Source: Candidatus Coatesiibacteriota bacterium
GTDB taxonomy: Bacteria; RBG-13-66-14
Length of the DNA: 6,093 nucleotides
Reading direction: 5' to 3'
NCBI GenBank assembly: GCA_030631385.1
Contig: DAOVLG010000123.1
Span: 1-6,093, forward strand
Shown: piece after piece, positions 1 through 5,059 of the stretch
Position numbering within the stretch: the stretch's first letter is position 1
How the letters are laid out: every line of letters starts with the position of its first letter
Made by a program: the position numbers and the translations under genes
Notes under the pieces: generated by a model
The model's database searches: none
Told to the model about the DNA's origin: nothing
Seen by the model: only the letters and a program-made list of their open reading frames with translations

Positions 1-240
1 GGAGAAGACCGACCCCGCCCCACGGGCGGCCTCGACGATGTCGGCGGTGATCCGTACCGAATCCGGCAACCGGGCGCCGGGGAGGTAATCCACGTTCTCC
101 CGGTGCTTCTCGAGCCTCGAGGCCAGGTCGGGGGTGTGGGCCCAGAGGGTAACCGGTGCGCCGGCGTAGCCGAAGGCGATGGCGAGGGCGGTGCCCCAGC
201 TTCCGGCACCCATGACAGCGATCTTGTCAGGCAGCTTCAA
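1..240 (-). CDS. gpsA: Glycerol-3-phosphate dehydrogenase [NAD(P)+], N-terminal part (cut by window edge)
   Basis: Seen: reading leftwards from a TTG at 240, 80 codons stay open to the window edge. Residues 11-20 read GAGSWGTALA, the Gly-rich NAD(P)-binding loop (GxGxxG) at the start of a Rossmann fold, followed by the family-typical TLWAH (31-35) and ENVDYLPG (48-55). Known: GpsA is a cytosolic enzyme of about 330 residues that reduces dihydroxyacetone phosphate to sn-glycerol-3-phosphate, the backbone for phospholipid synthesis; about three quarters of it lies outside the window. Start choice: an in-frame TAG sits directly before the TTG, the next ATG (213) would fall just before the Gly loop and remove the first beta strand, and GGGGG (247-251) is spaced 6 nt from the TTG. 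It has its own promoter and is separated from queH by 114 bp, so it need not be co-transcribed with it. Identity is very secure; the TTG start is likely. Confidence 0.95.
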   Translation of the reverse strand, partial: MKLPDKIAVMGAGSWGTALAIAFGYAGAPVTLWAHTPDLASRLEKHRENVDYLPGARLPDSVRITADIVEAARGAGSVFS

Positions 241-273
241 CTAATTCCCCCGTAACCGGTCCGCCAGCAGAGG

Positions 274-302
274 ATTATAGCCCCGGCCCGGTGGCTAGTC
301 AA
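274..302 (-). promoter_or_regulatory. Strong sigma70-type promoter for gpsA
   Basis: On the minus strand, -35 TTGACT (302-297, 5/6 to consensus) and -10 TATAAT (279-274, 6/6) are separated by exactly 17 bp. Transcription would start near 267 and give a leader of about 27 nt containing the GGGGG ribosome-binding site before the TTG start. It is the best promoter match in the window. Confidence 0.75.
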
Positions 303-351
303 ACCGGGTCGTGCTCGGCGGTTGCTGTTCAAATGAGGGTGAGCCCGGTTT
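287..351 (-). terminator. Three-armed inverted repeat downstream of queH, possible weak terminator
   Basis: AAACCGGG (301-308) is a perfect 8-bp complement of CCCGGTTT (344-351), and its core ACCGGG (303-308) can instead pair with CCCGGT at 287-292. In a queH transcript, which runs leftwards, the 344-351/301-308 stem would form first and be followed by only a short U stretch, so termination would be weak at best. The alternative pairing brackets the gpsA -35 hexamer, so an operator role is equally possible. Structure seen, role inferred. Confidence 0.3.
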
Positions 352-354
352 CCT

Positions 355-870
355 TCACTCCTTCCTGCCGGCGAGTTGGCTCGCCCGGCAGCCGCAGTAG
401 CGCTGGCGGTAGATGCCGAGTTTTTTGGCCCGGCTCCGGCCCCGGGCAAACAGCGGCCGCCAGTCGCGGTAGAGGAGTGGAGCACCTGTCTCCCGGGCCA
501 GCTCCAGGGCGATGCTGAGGAGGAGATCGTGGCGCTGGTAGCGGGAGTAGAACAGGGTGGTGGTGAAGGCGGAGCCGGTCTCGGCGGCCAGTCTCGCCGT
601 CGGGAGTAAGCGCAGGCGGTAGCAGTAGCCGCAGCGCTCATCGGAGGGCTCGGGCGCGGGGGGATCGAAGGGCTCCGCGTCGAGACGCACCAGGGGCAGG
701 TCCTCGAGACGGGCGACGGTCCGGAGGGCGTCCAGGCGGCGGTCGTGCTCCCCGGCCGGCTCGATGTTGGGATTGACCCAGGCGCCGAGGACCTCACGCC
801 CCTCGTCCCGCAGCTCGCGCAGGGGCTCCAGGATGCAGATGCCGCAGCAGATGTGAACGAGCACGTCCAT
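355..870 (-). CDS. queH: Epoxyqueuosine reductase QueH
   Basis: QueH (formerly DUF208) reduces epoxyqueuosine to queuosine at the wobble base of GUN-anticodon tRNAs, the last step of queuosine synthesis, in the cytosol; it replaces the unrelated cobalamin-dependent QueG in many bacteria. Seen in this 171-residue protein: HICCG at 6-10 (C8, C9), RCGYCYRLRL at 79-88 (C80, C83), the FYSRYQRHD segment (107-115), YRDWRP (134-139) and YRQRYCGC at 154-161 (C159, C161). These Cys pairs and aromatic motifs are the family signature and include the metal/iron-sulfur ligands. Length is normal or slightly short. Start: the ATG at 870 is forced, because an in-frame TAA lies 5 codons upstream and HICCG begins only 5 residues in; no Shine-Dalgarno sequence precedes it. 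Its upstream neighbour is divergently transcribed. Confidence 0.94.
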   Translation of the reverse strand: MDVLVHICCGICILEPLRELRDEGREVLGAWVNPNIEPAGEHDRRLDALRTVARLEDLPLVRLDAEPFDPPAPEPSDERCGYCYRLRLLPTARLAAETGSAFTTTLFYSRYQRHDLLLSIALELARETGAPLLYRDWRPLFARGRSRAKKLGIYRQRYCGCRASQLAGRKE

Positions 871-879
871 GCCGGGGTG

Positions 880-909
880 AGTTTACCGCCACAGAGTACG
901 GCTTGACAA
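880..909 (-). promoter_or_regulatory. Promoter for queH (leaderless or nearly so)
   Basis: Minus strand: -35 TTGTCA (909-904, 5/6), 18-bp spacer, -10 TAAACT (885-880, 4/6). The predicted transcription start falls near 873, only a few bases before the ATG at 870. This agrees with the absence of any Shine-Dalgarno sequence there. The -35 overlaps that of the rightward promoter at 903. Confidence 0.5.
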
Positions 910-931
910 GGCCCCGGGTTGCCGCTAATCT
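903..931 (+). promoter_or_regulatory. Promoter for the two-gene aspartyl protease operon
   Basis: Plus strand: perfect -35 TTGACA (903-908), 17-bp spacer, -10 TAATCT (926-931, 3/6). The start point would be near 938, which leaves a leader of about 295 nt before the first gene. The -35 half is convincing and the -10 half weak, so activator dependence or another start further downstream cannot be excluded. Confidence 0.5.
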
Positions 932-1066
932 AGCCTTGGAATGTGGAGAGGGGGATTGGCGTTTGCGTAAAGGATTATCTCGACCACGAAACCGGCGGTG
1001 GGAAGAACTACACCAATAACGCGAGACCTTTGAGGGTATTGCCTGTAAACGTGACACGCACCTGCC

Positions 1067-1146
1067 GGCGGTGGCACAGTTTTTGCGCTTTTATACCTTG
1101 AAAATAATACGTAAAGCCTCGTAGTGCAAAAACCTGTGCCACCGCC
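1067..1146. repeat. Near-perfect 22/23-nt inverted repeat around a 35-nt AT-rich centre
   Basis: The left arm (1067-1088) begins GGCGGTGGCACAG followed by TTTTTGC. The right arm (1124-1146) is its reverse complement apart from one extra C (a bulge) and one G/A difference near the inner end. The centre (1089-1123) is AT-rich. As RNA this is a very stable stem-loop in the 5' leader of the protease operon; as DNA it resembles a miniature element with terminal inverted repeats. There is no T-run after either arm, so it is not an ordinary intrinsic terminator. I see no clear target-site duplication at the flanks. Confidence 0.85.
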
Positions 1147-1223
1147 TGAGGAGTGGAAAATCCACATATTAGGACCTTTTGCAACGGTCTGGTTCTAATG
1201 TTCCGAAGAGGCGGCCAAGAGGC

Positions 1224-1229
1224 GGAGGT
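1224..1229 (+). promoter_or_regulatory. Ribosome-binding site that decides the TTG start at 1234
   Basis: GGAGGT is a near-perfect Shine-Dalgarno sequence placed 4 nt before the in-frame TTG at 1234. The competing in-frame starts, GTG 1153 and ATG 1198, have none at a workable distance. Confidence 0.6.
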
Positions 1230-1233
1230 GGTA

Positions 1234-3126
1234 TTGAGAAGGACCGGGACATTGCTGTTGCTCGTTACGTTTGTCGCCGCCTGGGCCGGGGATGTCGAGG
1301 AAGTCCTCCTCCGGCACCGTGAATCTCTGGGCATCGAGGAGCTCTGGGAATCCCTCGAGACGATCCAATACACGGGAACCATTGCCTCGGGCGGGATGGG
1401 CGGAACCACGACGGTCCAGGTTGTCCTGCCCGCCGAAAAGCCGTCGGTTAAATCCGATGGAACCTGCGACGCCCGCAATTTCGTCCGGGGGATTATCTAC
1501 CGCAGTGAGGTGTCTCTGGGACCTCTCCACGAGCTGGTGCTCATCACGCCCGAGGGAGGCTGGATCGTGGGCACCAACGGCGAGGTCCGGGGGCTCGTCG
1601 GCGTCGAGCTCCAGGACTACACGGCCTCGCTGGTCATGGACAGCCTTCTATACTGTTATCCCGACCCGGCCCTCTTCGACGTGGTTTACGCCGGAAGCGA
1701 GGAGGTGGATGGTGTCTTCTGCGACGTCCTGGACTTCGGCCCCGTCGAGGGCGGCCTCCCCTTCCACCCCCGGCGCTTCTATCTGGACGGCCGGGACGGG
1801 AGCCTCCGCCGCATCACCTCGGAGCTGGACAAGGTGGCCCACGTCACCGACTGTTCCGAGTTACGGGAGTTCTCCGGCCTGAGGGTGCCCACCCGATTCA
1901 CCACCACCCTGAGCGGATTGCCCCTCGAGTTCGAGCAGACGACCGACACGGTGGTCATCAACGGGCCGGTGGACATGGGTCTCTTCCTTCGGCCCGTCGG
2001 GGAGCGGCTGGCTTTCCCCGAAGGTATCAGCCGGGTTCGGGTGCCCGTCGAATTCGTGGGCGACGCGATCTTCGTCCCGGTTGTGGTGAACGGGGAACGG
2101 GTGCCGATGATCCTGGACACCGGCGCCACGATGAGCGTCCTCTCCACCCCCGTGGCCGAGGAGCTGGGGATCGTCCTGGAGGGCACCGAGGCCGGTGTGG
2201 GGGCCGGCGGCCTGGGGGAGGTCCACGTCCTCACCGTTGAACGCCTGGAGATCGGCGGGTTGACCATCGGGGAAACGACCCTGGCGGCGACCGACCTCTC
2301 CGGGTTCAGCCGGCACTTCGGCCGGGAGTGGGGCGGTATCCTGGGCTACGAGCTCTTCGCCCGGACCGTGGTGGAGATTGATTACGGGGAGGGGTTGCTC
2401 ACCCTCTACGATCCCGAGGTCTACACGGCGCCGGAGCCCGAGCCGGGCATCATCGAGGTGCTGCCGCTCGGGCTGGGGGAGGGCCTCCCCACGGTGGAGG
2501 CGGAGTTCGACGGGATACGGGGACCCTTCGCCGTAGATCTGGGCAATCTCAACTACACGGCGATCTACCACCCGGCGGTGGTGGAGTACGGCCTCCAGGA
2601 GCGCTACCCGGACTGGCGGACGCACCTGATCAGCGGCTTCGGGGGAATGGGCCGTCACCGCTTGGTGAGACTGGGCTGGCTGCGCCTGGGTTCGTTAAAC
2701 ATCGCATCACCACTGGCCATCCTGGCATCCGATGTCGAGGGCGCCCTCGCCCGCTCCAGGGAGCTGGGGAACATCGGCCAGGATATCCTCAAGCGCTTCC
2801 GCCGGGTGACGCTGGACTACCCCGGCGAACGGCTGATTCTCGAGATGGGCGCCGACGGCCTGGGAGACGGCATTGCCCCCAACCGTCTCGGCTTCTGTGC
2901 CGCGGGGGACGTGGTGGTCACCGTTTGGGAAGACTCGCCGGCGGAACGGGCGGGGCTTCGCGAGGGCGACATCATCACGTCCCTCGAAGACGAGCCCTTC
3001 GAGAACTTCACCGCCCTGGAGGTAGTGGAATGGACGACGGCCGAACCGGGCACACCGAGGGTCCTGACCGTGCTGCGCGGAGTTGACTTGATCGAACTCC
3101 ACCTGACTACCGAGGAGCTGTGGTAG
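1234..3126 (+). CDS. Secreted two-lobed retropepsin-like aspartyl protease with C-terminal PDZ domain
   Basis: Seen, numbering from the TTG at 1234 (630 residues): Sec signal peptide 1-18 (RR, hydrophobic TLLLLVTFVAA, cleavage after AWA); an N-terminal region 19 to about 260 of alpha/beta type that may be LolA/LppX-like; retropepsin-like lobe 1, about 268-394, with LDTGA (catalytic D295) and the hydrophobic-Gly motif GILGYEL; lobe 2, about 405-540, with VDLGN (D435) and GNIGQDIL; PDZ domain about 548-628 with an RLGF ligand loop (551-554) and SPAERAGL (568-575). Known: single retropepsin-like domains normally dimerise, each giving one Asp. Inferred: the lobes pair inside one chain, like pepsin, in the periplasm; the PDZ may bind substrate C-termini. 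Odd: lobe 2 has DLG instead of DTG/DSG, so activity may be altered or lost. Start: a GTG at 1153 or ATG at 1198 would lengthen the N terminus but lack a ribosome site. The stop is followed 3 nt later by a paralogue. Substrate unknown. Confidence 0.85.
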   Translation: MRRTGTLLLLVTFVAAWAGDVEEVLLRHRESLGIEELWESLETIQYTGTIASGGMGGTTTVQVVLPAEKPSVKSDGTCDARNFVRGIIYRSEVSLGPLHELVLITPEGGWIVGTNGEVRGLVGVELQDYTASLVMDSLLYCYPDPALFDVVYAGSEEVDGVFCDVLDFGPVEGGLPFHPRRFYLDGRDGSLRRITSELDKVAHVTDCSELREFSGLRVPTRFTTTLSGLPLEFEQTTDTVVINGPVDMGLFLRPVGERLAFPEGISRVRVPVEFVGDAIFVPVVVNGERVPMILDTGATMSVLSTPVAEELGIVLEGTEAGVGAGGLGEVHVLTVERLEIGGLTIGETTLAATDLSGFSRHFGREWGGILGYELFARTVVEIDYGEGLLTLYDPEVYTAPEPEPGIIEVLPLGLGEGLPTVEAEFDGIRGPFAVDLGNLNYTAIYHPAVVEYGLQERYPDWRTHLISGFGGMGRHRLVRLGWLRLGSLNIASPLAILASDVEGALARSRELGNIGQDILKRFRRVTLDYPGERLILEMGADGLGDGIAPNRLGFCAAGDVVVTVWEDSPAERAGLREGDIITSLEDEPFENFTALEVVEWTTAEPGTPRVLTVLRGVDLIELHLTTEELW

Positions 3127-3129
3127 GAG

Positions 3130-4704
3130 ATGGCGCGTGACCGGCGAAGGTTCCCCCGTAATATTCTGGTCGCGTCCCTGACGGTATGGTTCTTTACCGG
3201 GTGTGACGCGGCGTCGGACGCCGCGGGGCCCTGGGAGGCGCATCGTGAGCTGGTCCTCGCCGGTGAGGAGCTCCCCCGCGCCGGACGTCTTTACCTCTCC
3301 CTGGACACCATGGGACTCGTCACCGACTCCCTCTTCGAGTACCGCCTGGACGAGGGTGGGCGCCTGGTGGGCTGTCGGGTGGTCCCCCTCGCCGGAGCCG
3401 ACCAGGGGCTCATCGTCTGGCGGCCGGACGGGGGATGGGAGAAGACCACCGGGGGCGCCGTCCGGCGACTGTCGCCCAGGGAGTACGAACAGGTGTCCCT
3501 CAACGCCCTTTTCCTGAGCGGGGCCTATCTGGAGCTCGAGCCCTCCTTCGGCTCGGAGGACGAGGTCAGCCTGATGTACGGGGAGGCGCAGTACCGCCTC
3601 ACCCTGGAGCCCGGCGGCCTCCTGACCGGGGCCGAGGTTTTCTTCGATGAGCGGGTGTACTGTATGAGTTTCGGGGAACCGGGTCGCGATACCCCGCGCT
3701 TACCCCGCTCTTTCTCGGTGAGCACCCCCGATTTCCCCGCCTACGGGTTGAACAGGGCCAACTTCAGGGAAAGGCCCCCGGAGGACGTTGAACTGACGCC
3801 GCCCGAGCCCTCGGGCCTGACCTACGAATACTCCGCCGAGCGCGTGCTCCCCCTGCGCCTCTCCGGCGGCATGCTCCTGCTGCCGGTGACCATCGGCGGT
3901 CTCGAGCTGGAGTTCGCCCTGGACTCCGGCGCGGCGATCAGTTACGTGAAGCCCCACGTGGCGCGGCGGCTCGAGCTCACCCCCGTCGGTGAGAGTATTG
4001 TCATCTCCCTGGGTAACGACGCCACGGGGCACGGCGTGGCCGTGGTGGATGAGATAAAGATCGGACCGGCGACGCTCGAGGAACAAGTGGCGATCATCGG
4101 GGAGCCCTCCCTTTTACTGAGCCTGGCCACCTCCTTCGACGGCCTCATCGGCTACGACCTGCTGGCCCAGCTTCCGGTGCGGCTGGACGTCGAGGCCGGC
4201 AACCTGGAGATCATGCCACCGGGGTCTGAGCCCGGAATCCCCCCGGGGGCGGTGGTGGTGCCGCTCTGCCTTCCGGGGAGGTTGTTGCAGGTCCAGGGTG
4301 AGCTGGACGGGGTGAACCTCACCTTCATCCTGGACTCGGGATCGCCCCTGGAGCTCCTGGTGCTGCCCCGGAGCTCGGGTAGGCTGATGGGTCTCTCGGA
4401 CGCCGGGCCGGAGGAGTACACCTTCATGAGCCTGGCGGGCCTGGGCGGGTTCATGTCGGCGCTCTCGCGTGAGGCGGGCTACTTCCAGGTCGGCCACCCC
4501 TCGCCGGAGATTGAAACGCAGACCCACTGGCGGGTGCCGCGGCCCAGGGTGACCTACGCCGTCGCCGACACCCAGGGACCGCTGTCCTACATGGACGCCG
4601 ACGCCCTTCTGGGGCTGCCCTTCCTGCTGCGCTTCTCCGCGGTGACCTTCGATTACCCCCACGAGCGGCTCATCCTGGAGCCCCGGATCGAGGGCGGTGG
4701 TTAG
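3130..4704 (+). CDS. Lipoprotein with two retropepsin-like aspartyl protease lobes (paralogue of the preceding gene)
   Basis: Seen: 524 residues beginning with a basic n-region (RDRRRFPR), a hydrophobic stretch and FFTGC, a lipobox with C25 as the lipidated residue (Phe at -3 is less usual). An N-terminal domain (about 26-220) resembles that of the upstream protein: both have a PxGGW segment, then Gly and VR, about 40 residues in common order. Lobe 1 (about 236-358) has LDSGAAIS (D265) and GLIGYDLL; lobe 2 (about 375-518) has LDSGSPLE (D402) and ALLGLPFL, ending FDYPHERLILEP, close to LDYPGERLILEM in the neighbour. The catalytic Asp residues are 137 apart, against 140 upstream. Both active-site triads are intact and there is no PDZ. 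Asp at +2 after Cys is the inner-membrane retention signal in enterobacteria; whether it holds here is unknown. Translation is probably coupled: the upstream TAG lies 3 nt before the ATG, and GGAG between them is too close for a normal ribosome site. Substrate unknown. Confidence 0.85.
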   Translation: MARDRRRFPRNILVASLTVWFFTGCDAASDAAGPWEAHRELVLAGEELPRAGRLYLSLDTMGLVTDSLFEYRLDEGGRLVGCRVVPLAGADQGLIVWRPDGGWEKTTGGAVRRLSPREYEQVSLNALFLSGAYLELEPSFGSEDEVSLMYGEAQYRLTLEPGGLLTGAEVFFDERVYCMSFGEPGRDTPRLPRSFSVSTPDFPAYGLNRANFRERPPEDVELTPPEPSGLTYEYSAERVLPLRLSGGMLLLPVTIGGLELEFALDSGAAISYVKPHVARRLELTPVGESIVISLGNDATGHGVAVVDEIKIGPATLEEQVAIIGEPSLLLSLATSFDGLIGYDLLAQLPVRLDVEAGNLEIMPPGSEPGIPPGAVVVPLCLPGRLLQVQGELDGVNLTFILDSGSPLELLVLPRSSGRLMGLSDAGPEEYTFMSLAGLGGFMSALSREAGYFQVGHPSPEIETQTHWRVPRPRVTYAVADTQGPLSYMDADALLGLPFLLRFSAVTFDYPHERLILEPRIEGGG

Positions 4705-4777
4705 CCCGATCAAGCGGAGGATAACGGAACGTGACGTAGGATGGGGGCTATGCACGCCGCCCGTTTAACCCCACCAG

Positions 4778-4950
4778 CCCCTTTCCCACAGGGAGAGGGG
4801 GATAATGTAGGGCGGGGACTTCAGTCCCCGCCGTTTTACCCCTCACCCAAACCCGTGCCTCGCAGACCTCCCTAGAAGGAAGAGGGGGAATAAGGCAGCC
4901 CTCACCCTCAATCCCGTGAGCGACTGCTCCTCCCACAGGGAGAGGGAGGA
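4778..4950. repeat. Family A palindromic units (three copies, about 55-60 nt each)
   Basis: Unit 1: CCCCTTTCCC (4778-4787) pairs over an ACA loop with GGGAGAGGGG (4791-4800), 10 bp including one G-U. Unit 2 (about 4839-4899) starts CCCTCACCC and ends GGAAGAGGGGG; its hairpin is decayed. Unit 3 (about 4899-4950) starts CCCTCACCC, has CCCGTG as in unit 2, and ends with CTCCTCCC-ACA-GGGAGAGGGAG. Units 1 and 3 share CCCACAGGGAGAGGG exactly. Sequences of this kind (CCCTCACCC followed by TCTCCC hairpins) recur as dispersed palindromes in many bacterial genomes; that link is from memory. Confidence 0.6.
4811..4837 (+). terminator. Family B hairpin 1, likely intrinsic terminator of the protease operon
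   Basis: GGCGGGGAC (4811-4819) pairs perfectly with GTCCCCGCC (4824-4832) around the tetraloop TTCA, followed by GTTTT. It lies about 107 nt after the stop of the second protease gene and points the right way for that operon. It is also a member of a repeat family (second copy at 4985), both starting with ATGTAGGG. Confidence 0.6.
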
Positions 4951-4984
4951 CATGTAGCCCTCCTCCCGGGTTGCGATGATGTAG

Positions 4985-5012
4985 GGGCGGACCTTCAGGT
5001 CCGCCCGTTTTT
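4985..5012 (+). terminator. Family B hairpin 2, intrinsic terminator-like
   Basis: GGGCGGACC (4985-4993) pairs perfectly with GGTCCGCCC (4998-5006) around TTCA, followed by GTTTTT. The lead-in GATGATGTAGGG matches GATAATGTAGGG of copy 1. Four stem positions differ from copy 1 and all four are compensated on the other arm, so the stem itself is conserved. It would be a backup rightward terminator just before the convergent gene. Confidence 0.6.
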
Positions 5013-5059
5013 CCAAAACACTCACCACCAAACGGCCGCCTATGCCACGGGCGGATTTC

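Larger units (their letters stand above)
932..1233 (+). other. Long gene-free leader upstream of the protease operon
   Basis: No convincing gene lies here. Contents: the presumed transcription start near 938; a 10-nt direct repeat CCGGCGGTGG at 992-1001 and 1065-1074; a large inverted repeat (1067-1146); a small perfect hairpin GTGGA-AAA-TCCAC (1153-1165); and the ribosome-binding site at 1224. The frame of the downstream gene is open back to about 1153, but the GTG there has no usable ribosome-binding site and would add 27 residues in front of the signal peptide, so I treat this stretch as untranslated leader. Confidence 0.5.
4705..5059. other. Intergenic region between convergent genes, filled with palindromic repeats
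   Basis: No gene is supported here; the open frames on the minus strand are chance readings of repeats. It contains a degenerate repeat remnant (about 4736-4768), three A-type units (CCCTCACCC followed by a pyrimidine/purine hairpin ending GGGAGAGGG) and two B-type hairpins with T tails. At the right end CCGCC (5036-5040) can pair with GGCGG (5050-5054), perhaps a weak terminator for the leftward gene ending at 5060. Confidence 0.7.

Noticed and set aside
943..1101. 52-codon open frame from GTG 943 on the plus strand, just after the rightward promoter, ending inside the inverted repeat
   Set aside because: No recognisable motif, no well-placed ribosome-binding site, and its end overlaps the inverted repeat, so coding is unlikely. 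A leader peptide cannot be fully excluded.
1067..1146. Intrinsic terminator at the large inverted repeat
   Set aside because: Neither arm is followed by a T-run in its outward direction, and the centre is too long for a typical terminator loop.
925..1167. 80-codon open frame on the minus strand across the leader
   Set aside because: It runs through both inverted repeat arms, has no family resemblance, and its reading follows from the lack of stops in GC-rich DNA.
1861..2658. 265-codon open frame antisense to the first protease
   Set aside because: Composition (rich in H, R, Q, P) is typical of the antisense reading of a GC-rich gene, and the plus-strand protein has clear domains.
1153..3126. 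Membrane zinc protease or HtrA-type serine protease suggested by the PDZ domain
   Set aside because: No HExxH motif, GNSGG motif or transmembrane segments; the DTG and hydrophobic-Gly motifs point to an aspartyl protease.
4114..4755. 213-codon open frame antisense to the second protease
   Set aside because: Shadow of a well-supported gene; no motif and no ribosome-binding site.
4778..5012. CRISPR array
   Set aside because: The repeats are palindromic, vary in length and are not separated by uniform unique spacers; no cas gene is in the window.
4748..5031. Two overlapping 62-codon minus-strand frames in the convergent intergenic region
   Set aside because: They consist of translated palindromic repeats.
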